Below are positions 23,501 to 36,500 of a stretch of DNA of 64,000 bases, piece by piece (position 1 is the first letter of the stretch; each line of letters opens with the position of its first letter). The notes under the pieces are model-generated. The model was not told where the DNA came from. It made no database searches and saw only the letters and a list, made by a program, of their open reading frames with translations. The position numbers were made by a program, and so were the translations under genes. This stretch comes from Coriaria nepalensis. Lineage: Eukaryota > Streptophyta > Magnoliopsida > Cucurbitales > Coriariaceae. The DNA is taken from the NCBI GenBank assembly GCA_027186245.1, contig CP114500.1, positions 3,048,001 to 3,112,000 on the forward strand, given 5' to 3'.

Positions 23501-24086
23501 CAATAACCTGCAGAGTTATGTATATGAATGAAGCAAGCACTGTAAGTGCACAGCTCGGTCTCGGAAAATGAAAATCGAGATTTACCTGTTCTTCAAGAAC
23601 ATTCAGCTTCTGAAGATAATCTCCGCTGAGCTTTTGAGCATTGTTCGTTGAACTGGAAGAAACATTTGCAAGCCTGCCCTTCAATTCCATAATTTCCTTC
23701 TGCCAATTTTCAGAAAATAGAAGTGTGAGAAAGCAAGAACCATATACTGGATTCAAACTCAGAATTATCCACAGTCGATCCAACTCTCTATTACATTTTC
23801 GTACCAACAAAACACACCTCCACATCATCGGAAAGTTAAATTTTCAAAGGTAACTACAGCCTTGTGGATCTATCAAGTTTTCCACATTTCGCAGCAACAA
23901 AAAGGGACCAAAAATTAAAAGCAACCGAATCGGACTTCCAACCTGAAACGCTTCATTTTCAGATACGAGCTCAGAGATTCGCTTCTCGTGCTCTTGCTTC
24001 TTCTCATCAGTGACTACAGCAGACGATAATGACGCATCAACTTCGTCCGCTTGCTTTGAGCGCGTCCATTTCATCTTCTTCATCAT
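20552..24086 (-). CDS. Motorless KIN-4 (FRA1-type kinesin) stalk and tail protein
   Basis: Twelve exons: 24086..23943, 23699..23586, 23507..23391, 23299..23219, 22789..22718, 22544..22451, 22347..22316, 22144..22071, 21559..21497, 21324..21180, 21030..20663, 20570..20552; about 440 residues. From residue 49 the chain follows the coiled-coil stalk of plant KIN-4: KEIMELKGRLANVSS, DYLQKLNVLEEQVIELKKK, KAQKVQLQCKIK, KERRRNEYEMRK, VVQRKTEEASMATKQL. It ends with the KIN-4 Cys-rich tail (about 334-371, CCSCSKKSLCKTTKCKC, CGASCGCVSSKCSNR). The motor (P-loop GxxxxGKT) is absent: the chain starts at MMKKMKW, and upstream sequence to 24.3 kb shows no motor exon. Introns are kept, so this is a genomic partial copy, not a retrocopy. 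Stalks of this kind dimerise; an expressed product might bind KIN-4 partners (inference). The last exon is uncertain. Confidence 0.8.
21298..21405. repeat. Perfect 54-bp tandem duplication across a splice acceptor
   Basis: 21298-21351 and 21352-21405 appear identical. Each copy holds the end of intron 9, the AG acceptor and the first 27 bases of exon 10 of the KIN-4-like gene. Both acceptors (exon start 21324 or 21378) keep the frame; using the far one adds 18 residues (a second WQLQEKDSDL with TYSFLFLR between). Confidence 0.9.
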
Positions 24087-25112
24087 CTCTACAAATTACT
24101 GCGCAGATCATTACATACTCCAAGATAAACAAAATGAAAAACAAGTAGTAGAAGAAGAAGAAGAAGGAGAAGATTCGAAAATGGAGATTCGAGAACCCTT
24201 ATCGGCGCTGACCTTGCCTTCTTTGCCGGCGAGCCGCTGGATCGAAGAAATATATCAGAGTTCAACGCGATTTCTTGATTTGCTGCTGCTGCTGCTGCTG
24301 CTGCCGTTTATTACTTTATTACATTTGCTCGGGTTTTAAGCTTTTATGATCCGCCACGTCATCGTCCTGGTGCGAAGCCAAAGGAGGGAAAACAGCCTAA
24401 ATTCAAATTTTATTTGCAAGTTTGAAGTCTGCTATATAAAATGAGCCACGAGAGTAAAACCAATCATATCTTGACAGGTCATAGTCATCAAGAATTTCTC
24501 TTCCAATTTTTGAAGTCTTTGCTATATATTAGATTGGACATGTTATGTATATCCCCATCATTCTTCTTTTTTCCTTTTCAACTTTTGTCCAAATCCAATA
24601 AAAAGTAACCAGCGAAGAGGGACGTGAATACAACGGATAGGAGATTGGATCGTATGGGTTGGAATTCATTCCAATATTAGATGCGAAAATATTGGAATGA
24701 ATTCAAAATTTAATTCAACTTTAAATGCCACCTCATTGGTGTTTAATAATAGTTTTAGTATAAATATTATTTATTAAATAATATGATATTTTTTGAAATG
24801 ATAGATCGAGATTTAAATATATTCATATTATATATTCGAATGAATGCAAAATGAATCAACTCAAACTTTTTTTTACGATAAATTAAATTAGGTGTTGTGT
24901 TAGATCCTAAAACAGGAGAGAAGAAAAAAAAGCAAACTTATTCTTTTACAATAACATGAAATGAGAGTATATATATAAGGGGCTAGAAAATTAAGAGAAG
25001 ATGTTATCAAAATGGGAAATAAGGTGGTACTTAGATTCAAACCACTAGTACTTGTTTGGTATCCATATTTTTCTTATCGGGATATTTATGAGATGATACG
25101 GAGGAGAAGAAG

Positions 25113-25153
<41 letters not shown>

Positions 25154-26483
25154 ATATTTATTGACATTCAAATTAGAGTACAGGAGAACATACATAGATT
25201 GGATGACAATAAAATAACTTGAATTCCTTTTATTATGTTATAGCACACTCTTAGACTTACATTGCCTAAACTCAAGGAGAATAACTATTTATCTAAGCTT
25301 GGCCTTTAGTTCATAGATTGATGCTTATGAGGAGAAAAGACTGCAAATAGACCTCCTCTCCACCTAGGCAAAAGATAGGGCTAGAGGCTAGCACTGAAAG
25401 TTGATTTTTAAGTTGATCTCTATCCTGATTACGATTATCATTATCGAGACCGAGACCAATAACAATATTAATATCTTAATTGATACTTTAAATGATATCG
25501 ATATTAGGTTTCAAACCGGTATTCCTATCGGAACCAAACTTTTTTCCACCTCCGGTATGTAAATACAAAGTAGAAGAAATTGGTTTGAAACTTGAAAGGT
25601 TAAAAACAACCAATCATCATATCCATTTCATTATATCATCCACTACATCATTTGCTGACTTATTAATTAAATAGATAATATAAATAATTACCGACTCATT
25701 AATATTATCCAAAATTTATCCAACTTGGTAAATTTGTTGATACAATTCAATACAATTTGCGATCATAATGTAATCTGAAAGAACAAAAATGAAGAGAATT
25801 ATGGTTCTAGGCATTGCTTTAGAAGGCTCGAAACGTACACTTCCAATCGAAGAAGAAGAGCTGGGTCCATCTATTTCGGAATCACAAGAAGTATCAACTA
25901 ATAGGAAGGGGCTGATTAGTAAGGACATTAAAGATGGTCAGGTTCCTGCTGTTCCTAGTGCAACGCAAAATGACTAGTAAAGTGTAAAAAGTTGATGAGT
26001 TGTCTTTTCCTCGTTAATATGTCTTCCAGCAGCTGTTAAGAAAAAATATGCAATGCGGCTGAGTTTTTATAAGCTAGCATTTCGCAAGTGCAGTTGAGAG
26101 ATTTACATTATTCTTGGTAACAAGTTTGTGTGCAGAATCAAGATTGAAGAAAACAAGTGGTAGACTATGAAGGCATTTTGTCAACTGATTCTCAATTGTG
26201 GATTCATGATCGTGAATGATTTGTATAAGTCACTTCAATATTTAACCGATTAGTCGGTAAATGTCGGTTTGAGACTAAAATCTAATTTGAATTCACAAAT
26301 CCAACAGACTTGTAGAATTAATGGAACGTAAGGCTCCTAGTAATTAAAATACAGATGACTATAGAATTTTATATGAAATCCAGTATTAACTGCATTGTCA
26401 AATGAATCTAGAGGAAAGAACCGGAAAACTTCAGATAAGATTTAGAATTCACAGAAAGTTTTTGACTAATTTCAGGTTTTCAA
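24087..26483. other. Intergenic DNA between the KIN-4-like gene and the fucosyltransferase pseudogene
   Basis: Begins with the 5' region of the KIN-4-like gene, including a (CTG)6 tract (24283-24302). Then AT-rich DNA with a (TA)n tract at about 25116-25150. A 62-codon plus-strand frame (25789-25977) rich in Glu/Ser is not recognised and is treated as chance. No motor-domain exon of a kinesin was found. Confidence 0.5.
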
Positions 26484-29400
26484 CTAAGCAGGACACATAC
26501 ATTGAGGAGCAGGATACGTATATATAGACTGCGTCTCTTTCCGCAATCTGATCTGCGTCTTCATCAATCACTTAGACATTTTTACGTTTATGGGATATTT
26601 ATATACTATCTGACTATCTTCAGAAGATTATAGTAGAAGATGCTTACCATAGCATTGTGCATGTTTCCTGGTGAAGCAGAGATGAAGATGTTTTGCTATA
26701 TGCAAGCTCATGTAATAATCAACTGCAGACAATAAAGAGGCCTTGCCTTCTAACATAGAACGTTCAGCCGAGGAAGTAAGACTCTTCTTGTCATCCATTA
26801 GAGGAAATAATTTGAGTAAAGTAGATATCCTTGCTTCGTTTGCCATAAACCTAAAAAAGAAAAAATGAAGAAGAAATAAGATGTTCAATCCTGTTTTGAA
26901 ATGTAATATAAAACTATATGTAAGATACTGAATAATGCAACTGATCAAATTCCCATTCTCTACAACAATTCAAAATCTAGCTTAGATTTGTAAACCACCC
27001 TAGGCATCTAGCTTAGGTTTGGATCTCGTTGCACTTGAAATGAATGGAATGTGACGATCTCTTCTAAGGTGCAAGATTAACCTTGTGGGAAGCAAGATTG
27101 AGATGTGTACTATTGTTGAACCCCAAAGCAGCTAGAACCAATCTATATCTTCAGGAGTCAATGGGCAATGCCCCTGATTTCTCAACTCCCCAAAGCAAGA
27201 TTGAGTTTAGTACCCTCCCCTGCCACAAAACTTGCTGGTATTTTGCAAGAGCCAGTTTCTCAGCTTTACCTCCCCGCCAAAGTCGCAAGCTGAACGAGCA
27301 GCCATATCCTGTAAGGTGATGATAGTGGCAGAGTTAACATCAAGTACAAGAAGTCTGTACTAAGCTGAGATTCACAGAATCGGAACTATAGCCATATCAT
27401 TAGCAGCTTTTCAAAATGAAATTGAGTTTCTTTAACCCTACTAATAGCATATTATTTTTTGTTAGAAATATCAAGTATTATCTCTTTGGATTTAATTGAC
27501 AATGGTGAGAAATGGAGGAAATATGTGCTATCCTGGCAAGTCTTGTACATTTGTTACAAGGATTCATAAAGATAACATATTTAAAGTTGAAATGGTTTCC
27601 TAATGCAATTAGAGTAGACAAGGCAAACCTTATCAAAGCGAAGATGGAGCACAACAAACTTTCCTCCCTCCGGTTTCCTTATCTGATCCAACTTCTCCTG
27701 TTGATACTCCGTTGCAGCTTCTAAATTTCTTTTAGGAGGGTGACAAAGGCGATCTACAAGGGTTTCTCCCAAAGCCATGATGTGTGGAACAAAAGCTACT
27801 GCTTGGAAGTGAACTTTACAGCGCAAACACTGAAAATCAGCAGGCAAGTTTTCGAAAGACAGACGATGAGAGAACGGAGCAATGGCAGCAATCCCATGAC
27901 TGAAACAATGGATATGCCATCTTAGTCATGAAAGTAATTCTTGCAAATTCTCCCATAAACAAACTTAGTACTCATAAAATGAATAGAATATGATGAAAAA
28001 ATAATAATTTTCACTCCGTAAGAGAATCAGATTAGTACTTTTCAGGTTACTTGTAGCTTTATGCTAGCATAACAATTAAACCATTTCCAATGAAACAATG
28101 TTAATTCAAAAACTGGTTGTGTGACCGGAAATGCATAAGTGAATTGTAAAGTCTAAGATATTTCACAGCCTAGATGCGAGTAACATGAGCAGCAAACACT
28201 AAAGAAGCTTCAACCATCTTAAGTTGCCTTGAAAACCTATCCCCATCACACACTCCATTATAATGAGATAGCAAAAACCAAAATGCAAGATATAGATGAA
28301 AAGGTTGAGCAAGAAACAGCATTTTAATCTTTGTGGTATTATAGTCTAGTACCAACCTCTCAATACGGGCAAGACATTTTCCAGATACCAGTTAACAGAA
28401 GCATGGACAGGTGCTGTTTTAATCCTAGTATCATGTATGCCAGTAGCATAGTATTCCCTCGTGCTCCAAGAGTATGCACTAGGCAGCTCTTGAATTACTG
28501 ATATATCATCACGAAGTGTATCAATAAAGTGATCCACATCAAATATATCAGTGAATGAACTGCACAGGAAACAGTTTAACATCAATAAACATATCAAAGC
28601 TCAGGGTTAAAGAATTGCAGTGAAATACCTTGAATCTTTCCTAACGGGATTGATTTCAAAATGTGGTATCACCAACGTTGCATTCAAAATCTTAGCAACA
28701 GCAACAGCATCACAAATCTATAACCAAAAATAGAATAAAGAGAAGATGAAATTAGATACAAAAAAATTAATCACGGCCATAGAAATATAATAAGCATCAT
28801 CAGCAATAAGAATGTGTGATCCCATCTCCTATATTCTTTTCACATACCCCCATCCTTTGCTGGTTTAACCCACCATCTAAGAACACTTGGATATAACCTT
28901 GAAATTTTTTTGGTAATGCTGCATGAAATCAAATATGAGTATATCAGCCTATCAGGAAACATCTTATTTCAGATAATTTCATATAAGTATATTGAGCTCT
29001 AATTCACAGCACTCACAGGGTCAACACAAGGTTTCCATCCCTGGCTAGGCAACGGAGACCAAACGTTGCCCAGGTGCTGAACTATTTAAAAGAGAAAACA
29101 CATGCTTATTATAAATGTACGGGAAACTGGGAAAAGGAAACAGAGAAGTTAACACTTACTGACCATGACCTGTTGTAACGCGCCATTCAATAGAGAAATG
29201 TGCCTAGGTTTTGGGGCGTTCCACTCCTGCAACAAAAGAACTTGGTTATACGATATGGGATGTGAATATCTGATCCCATTGCCAGCCAGGAAAAAAAAAT
29301 GCATTTCTCTTTAGAAGGAATGGAATATAACAACAGCAACAATCAATACCAATATCAAAGTTCAAACCATCACGAACACGGCCAGGAACTAGATCTATCC

Positions 29401-29866
29401 GAAGATTCATGCATAAGATCATAAGGCCTCTAAGACTGAACTAAAACCAAGCAGAGAAGGGAGGATCCTCCATTCACAACTCGACCCATCTTGAGAACTG
29501 ACCAAGACAAATTACTATGAGCAACATTGCAGAAATTCTTTTGCTCAAATGGAAGACAAGTAGTTATTAGTATAAATTGTCCCCAAAAAAAAATTTTATA
29601 CGAGGATCATCATTTTCCCGCTAACATAAAGATGACAGTGAACCTAGCATTTTCCGGTTGTCTCTAGCTCAAGAAAAGCAAAATAAGTAAATCATCAATC
29701 GACATTGGAGAGGGAGGTGATGAGATGCAGATATGTGATAAGAAGACATACTGAAAAAATGGCGAAGCGCGGCCCAACGGAGCGGAGAGATTGGGGAAGA
29801 AGATCGGAAAGAGGACCAGAAAAAATCCGGCGACTGCCCCTCTCTGAGACTCGTTAACTTAGTCAT
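26484..29866 (-). pseudogene. O-fucosyltransferase family (DUF246/GT106-like) gene, broken 3' half
   Basis: Plant OFUT-family members are Golgi type II glycosyltransferases. The 5' and middle exons read cleanly: MTKLTSLREG (29866), NVWSPLPSQGWKPCVDP (about 29080-29018), GYIQVFLDGGLNQQRMG (about 28915-28850, the family's GGLNQQR motif), ICDAVAVAKILNATLVIPHFE, DVDHFIDTLRDDISVI, and the KFVVLHLRFDK exon ending near 27629. After that it breaks. In the exon DMAARSACDFGG (27310-27090) two extra bases after GGCGGG (about 27273) shift the frame before KAEKLALAKYQQV, and further shifts or stops follow. At about 26695 the frame shifts between YYMSLH and IFISASPGNMHNAM. The exon for the roughly 40 residues before the terminal IRLRKETQSIYTYPAPQCMC seems missing. 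Four or more lesions argue against sequencing error. Confidence 0.8.
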
Positions 29867-30566
29867 AGAACTGAAGATTCATTGATGGATATCTAGAGCC
29901 CTAGTTCATCTGATTCAAAAAGGGAGAAGGAGAGTTGCCAGCGCCGGGTCACCAGAGATTGATTTTCTAAGTAATGATAAGTAAGAACACAAAATCAATG
30001 AAATTAAATAAAAATGTTGCTTCTTAATAGACAACAGAAAAATGCCTTCCTTGGGACTTTTTACGTTTGTTATACTGAGACTTGGGACAGTTTAAGAAAG
30101 CTGCATTTTACATTTGTTATAACAAGTACTTCACTTCATTCAAACCTCTACAGCTTCAACTAAACACTTGTTATTACCAAAACCTCCTACTTTTCGTATA
30201 AACTGACTTTTCCAGGTCCAACCAACAACCCTAAAATCATTTGCTACCATCATCAACCAACTATTCTTCTAATACCCCAATTGTACCTGCAATAAATTTT
30301 CTACTCAGTTCATTGAAAATGGGGTTAATATGACTATTCACAGCAGGGCAAAAAAACCAGAAACCCTACATATTGCAGATTCATTTACAAATAATGTGGG
30401 ACGGGAGAGAAAGAAAGAAAACGAAGAGTCCTAATTTTCCATGCGAGTATCATTTCAGGGGCTTTCAGTAAGGCTACTACTATTTGCCCTTCTTCAAGGG
30501 GTGCACTAATCCTCTGCTTCTTCAAGGCACGTTCATCCTGTGTTTCTGACTCCAAACCACACAATC
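29867..30566. other. Fucosyltransferase upstream region and ULP2 3' flank
   Basis: Probable promoter and 5' UTR of the OFUT-like gene and 3' UTR of the ULP2-like gene. At 30407-30582 a different frame of the minus strand continues with a ULP2-like C-terminus (see finding). Confidence 0.5.
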
Positions 30567-33500
30567 TTAGTTGGTCTGACATTCATTTGACGCAATGTCT
30601 ATGTTATGAGGCGAAGAAAGGACCTGATTCCCTTCACAAAGGGAAATGGAATCTTCTTCCTTTTCCATCACCTTACAAGTTTCATTCTGGATTTCATGAA
30701 AATCTTCAATGTCACAAACAAGGCTAGTATTAACACACTCCGTGTTTTTCATTGACACAGATTTTTGTAGACTAATTTCTTCTTTCATGGGACCCACATC
30801 TCCAACTTGGTAAGTTTCAAGGATTCCGAGCTCATCGTCTGAATCATCAGAGGATGAAGATGATGATTCTGAGGAAGAGTCAACATTGCCGTTTTGGGCT
30901 TGTGTAGAGATTCCCAAGAGATACGAAGATTCTAGATCAAAGCCTCTTGACGAATATGGGATGGTAAAATCTTGCGACGAGATTCTGCCTGTTGGTTGAA
31001 ACCCATTATCTCCAGAAGGCAAGTAAACAAATTGCTCTTCGGTTTCTTCTTCTACCTCATCTTCCTGTTTGTGAACAGACGCTTTTAACCTTTAATATTT
31101 CTTAACAAGTCAGGTGAATATAATCAACAAAGTTGGCAGATAGAAAGAAGTTTCTACCTGTACTTGTGATATAGCACCATCAGGATGACAATAAGAGGAG
31201 GAAGATCCATGAGTTAAAGATTGAAACTCTCCAAGTAATGATCCTGCAGAGGTTCCTGGTTCTAACAACTCTCTTGCGACCAGGCTTGAATTATTAGTAC
31301 ACTGGTTATTCATCATAGATGAGGTTGATAGAAGAGTGATTTCAATCCCTTGGCCGGTTTGGGAGCTTGATAAATTCCCTAGGAAGGCCAATTTAGGACT
31401 GCATTTCTGTGAAAGAAACTCCACAGCAGCTTCATTTTCGTTTATTTGTAAAGGTTTAGAGGACAGATGTTCGTGACTGCACATTTCTCGAGACTGATTT
31501 TCAAGAAGTTTGAATATCAGAGTCTGTATAAGAGTGCGCTTGAGAGAAACCTCAGAAGGTAAGAACCAATTCACATTAAGCTGGAGAGACAAAAAAAACA
31601 TTACAACTGTGAAAGCTAAGAACTAAAGAAACAAAAGCTAATCGTAGGTTCAAGAACATCGAAAATGTTTCATAATCTCAAGAAGGATTGGAAAAAGGGG
31701 GCCAAAAGCGGGGGGGGGGGGGGGGACAAAAAGCATATTTCTGTTCAATTTTTAGGATGTGACAATTCCAACCCCCTAAAGTTATCTGCTACAGAGCAGG
31801 ACAAATAAGGGGACACAAGTGAGATGAAACAGACCATGGTGAAGAATCAAATAGATGGAGGTACAGCTTCTAACTATAAGAGAATGTCCGTAAACAGCAT
31901 TGCAAGTTTATTTCGATTCAATAAATATTCCATGAAAGAGAGTTGCCTCAAGAAATGAAACCAAATGCATAACAATAGATGAAGACTTGTGATAGCAAAA
32001 TTTATCATACTTAAGCGATTAAAAAAGTTCATTTAGTTGTACAAAGCAGAATACTTACAGAGTTGGAGAACTTGGATATCTTGAATGGACTGAAATTAAC
32101 AGGAGCCTCAAACAGGAATTGCTCCAGATAGTGTAGCAAAAACAGGCCACAATCAAATGAATTTTCCTGCTGTGGCAGCTGACATAAGAGGAGACTAAAA
32201 GTAAGAAAAATTCCATATATATATATAAATGCATTCAGCAAAGATAGGACAACCATGTTCTTTCAATTAGTTGCGAGGTCTTATTTATACATGACACAGA
32301 AGAATGAAGATCGCATCAGTCAAATATAGAAATTGCAAATCAATTACAAAATGGCATAGATCAGGAGATGCAAGAGTGACGAGAATGTTGACCAAATACA
32401 GAAAGCCCAGATTAAGTTAAAAGCACTTGAATATATATGTCCATCTGTGATAACCTTTCACCATAGGAAAGACAGTGGCCCGAGAGGATTACCAATTGGA
32501 AAAGGGTTTCTTTTTATGGATTATATTCTCTGCAAGTCTGAATAAATCGCCAAAATTTAAATGATTCTCTCATGGGGACTTATTTAGAAGATTAATTACA
32601 TCAAGAACCTCCCAGCATGAGCACTTGGTCAGGATCTTAATATTTCTAGCTGATCAAAGTGTTACTGTCATATCGTAGACTAAACTTTACCAGAGAACAG
32701 ATGAAGCAAGTATTCAACAAACTTTGATACTGCATGTAACATATGGTCAGTTTCAAGGGCAGTTTTTAACAAAACCTTACCCCATAGACTGTCTTAATAT
32801 CAGTAAAATGTTAATGAAGCCGAGCGATTACCTCAAGGGGGAGAAAACGAAGGTTTAAAAATTTTGATGAGATATCTTGTGACGTCTCCTTTGCCTTCTC
32901 TTTCCACTCTTCCCATAGATAACTGTTATTTAGGCATTGGAAATAAACAACTCAACAATTTGCAAGATGTAGTTATAAAAGGAAACTTTGAGACACGCAA
33001 GCACAAATCACCAAAAATAAGGAATAATGAGGAAAAGATGTGGAAGATTAATTCTAAAATGAAAATGATAACTGATAGAAAACTATTGCCGCATATTAGA
33101 AGGAAATGTCAAATTTTGACTGTGCATGTACCATTTGTGGCTCCAAAAACCTTAAAACCTTCAAGATTTAGGGACATCACAAAACACAAGACATCTTCAT
33201 AAAACAATTTTATATGTTTGACCAATAAATATTTGAACCGTGAAAACTTAGCTATACCTTTGAATAAGATTTTTAAGACCTGAATGACTTCCTTTAATAG
33301 AGTCCATATGCAATATACATGGTACCTTAAGTGACTTCTCCTGGTCATCATCTGTTATAAGAGAAAAATGAAAAGAAATAAAAGGTGAATCATAAGACGA
33401 TGCGCCTACTTAAGAGACATTTTAATTAGAAAAATAAAAAACAATCACCACTATATTTTGCGACCTCCCCAGGATGACATATGACTATCAAACTCCAATG

Positions 33501-36500
33501 AAGACTGTCATTAGAAAACAAATACATCTCAAATTAGCACCTACTCTAATATAGCTCGCATTCTTAAGCCAATTTCTAGCCCAAAATTATTATCTCACCT
33601 GAAGTTAATGGGAATGAAGACATAATCCTTGTCAAATAAATTCACTTTCCTCGTCCATTTACGAACACGCAAAAAAGCAGCCCTGCCATCAGAGGCACTG
33701 GACGGATCTTTATCTAGGTCTGCCAGCTTCCGAAAGAAGAAACTATTAAAAAAGTGGAACCTATGCTTCTCCTGAGGTGGGATTTGATTCTTCAAATACC
33801 TGCCAATTGCTTCAATTTTCATAAACGAGAAATGTAACAATGTGAAGACAGCTTAAAACAAGCAAACGATTCAGATCTTGCAAAAGACTGGAATGCTCCC
33901 AAATTGTAACATATCAAAAGACACACGAGTCAAAAAAATTAGCAGAAGAGATTGGGTATCTCAGAGTGAACACTGATCATCAGTCCACAACTTACTGGAT
34001 GTAGAAGTCGATGATTGTATCATTCACAAATGTCTCTGGTTCCAATAGGTCAACATCTCTCTTGCTGATGGAAAAAGCATCTGAATCTCCTTTTGGGTAG
34101 ATAACTTCTTCGAAAGGTTCATCAAATCTGCATAACATCTTTAGATTATTCAACTAAAGTAGAAAAACGTAGCAATAAAAGCATTGTTAGGATACAACAC
34201 TATTTTACAAGCAGAAGAAAATCCCTCCTTGGAGTAATGGAAATTTATCGATGGGTAAATAAAGTTGTGAAAAACTGAAAAACCAATATCGTTTTACACA
34301 TGGATCTCAAGAAAATGGTCATATAAACAGCCATGATGAAAGATCCATTTGAAGGCATAACCTACGAATCATCATAAACCTTAAGCCTTAAAAGACAATG
34401 ACCAAAAGTGGGAAAAACAATTCCTAATTCAGTTGATGCACAAGCAATGGACAAGAAAGAGTAACAACAAAAAATTTATATAAAATTATCAAGAATCCAA
34501 TTTAAAACCGAAAGAAAAACAAATGTAAACTTATCAGAAGTAAAAACGAGCAAACAGAAACTCAAGCCTAATTGAAGCAGAACAATTGACTAATCAACCA
34601 AGCAAAAGAAATGATAAAAAGAGAACATCCAATCAAATTATTGAACTAGAGAAAAAGTTCGTAATAAGATCTAGGACACATTGAGGAAACATGAAGTAGA
34701 GACTTCCACTCACTTAGGTACATAATGCCTCCATCGAGGTGAGTCATCATCATTTCCCATGTCCTCACTACAAGACATTTCAGCAAGTATTAGTTATAAG
34801 AGACAGAAAATAAGTGATGATAAGGAGAACTATAGGTTAGCACCTCTGCAGAAAGAAACAAAAGTAAAAAAAAAAAAAAATACTAATAATCTGATATTTG
34901 AACATATACAAGAAGGTAGTCCCACATCTTCTCACAAGTCTCCAAGTGGAAAGAGTACAGGGAATTTGATGTGCCTTTAAGACTACAAGCAAATTTGAAC
35001 ATGTGCATACGAAAAGAAAAACCACGGGAAGTTGAGGAACTTACTCGACCACAATGTTCCAAACAGCTGCATATCTCTCATTCAAACAAGTGATCTTTTC
35101 ATGTTTCTCAGACAAGTTAGATCCAATTACTGCAACTTCCACCTCCTCAATAATGCCTGATTAAAGTTCAAGGGCTTGAAAAATCAGTAGAAAGAACAGC
35201 CGCTTTCAGCGACTAACCTAAATCCCTAAGGCCATGTGCCATATAAGAAATAAGACATTTACAATTTCTATTACAATCTGAACTGTTTACATATGAACAT
35301 AAACGAACATATCAATCTAACTAGCTAGATGTAAGGCTGCACCAACCTGAAGTATCATCAGCATTGAAGGCTACTGGTGGATCCTTGGATATAAGACGAA
35401 GCTTGATCATGACAGTTTCAGCCTGAATGGAATCCATGTTAAGACATTAATGGGCAACGTGGCCTAACTAACTCCCAACAGAAATAATTTAGGACTCACC
35501 CTGTGCAACCAGTTGCACTTGACATCAATGAGATCATCAACTCCCCATTCAAAGTTTGTGAATTCATGCCCATGTGTTGCATAACCATCTATTTTTATGC
35601 CAGTGTGGGAAAATGCTACTTGTGATCCAGTATAATGTTTATCCTGATATCGAATATAATCTGGATGCAATACAACCTCATTATCTTCATCTTCCTGTAA
35701 ATGAACATCATAATAACTAGCCATATCTGAACAAACATTTGGTCACATTGATGACCCAAAAAACATCCTTCGGACAGATCTCTGGATATGTGTTGATAAG
35801 ATCTAGAAAGTTTGCTTCTACTTTAATTTGTTCTAGTTTAATTCTCATAGAGCAGACAGCAGCATATCAAATAGCATCTTACCTTATTACAAAAAATCTA
35901 TAGATAAAAAACAATTCCTCTATTCCAGGTCAAACTAAAAGAGCCAAATTGTCCAATGACTCCCCGGAAATATAAATGCCAAGAAATTATGTGGTTCATT
36001 TATCCTAGGGAGCTAAGATGAGGTAACAGAAACATAGAAGAAAATGGCGCATTTTCCATGGCGTGACAAAAACAGAAGTATCCAAAAGAAAATTCAAACT
36101 TCCCAGATTACAAAGAGGACTGGAAATTACCATTTCCATGTCATTGAAGCAAGGGTCTGATGAGTAACCATTCAATGGAACTGCAATTGACCAACAAATC
36201 ATTTAAGAACATAAGGTGTACCAAATAAAAAGTAGAGAAAATCATGCAATGTGATGAGTTATACAAGTACCAATCAAACATTCAGTAGCATACCATCATC
36301 CTTTGCCACTTCAGAAACAGGACTAGATGAAAAACTCTCTTTTGAGCTTCCATCACCATGTAAAATGACATCAATTGGTTTCTGCTGCAAAAATAACACC
36401 ACCCCCCCCCCCCCCAACACACACACAAAAAGAAAAAAAAGTAAAGACATTAGTTCTAAATTTTATGCAAAGAACTAAATTTTGAAAAACTAGGAAGCGA

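Noticed and set aside
25789..25977. 62-codon plus-strand frame, Glu/Ser-rich
   Set aside because: No recognisable family, no exon context, and too short to separate from chance.
27083..27319. 78-codon plus-strand frame
   Set aside because: Antisense to an exon of the fucosyltransferase pseudogene.
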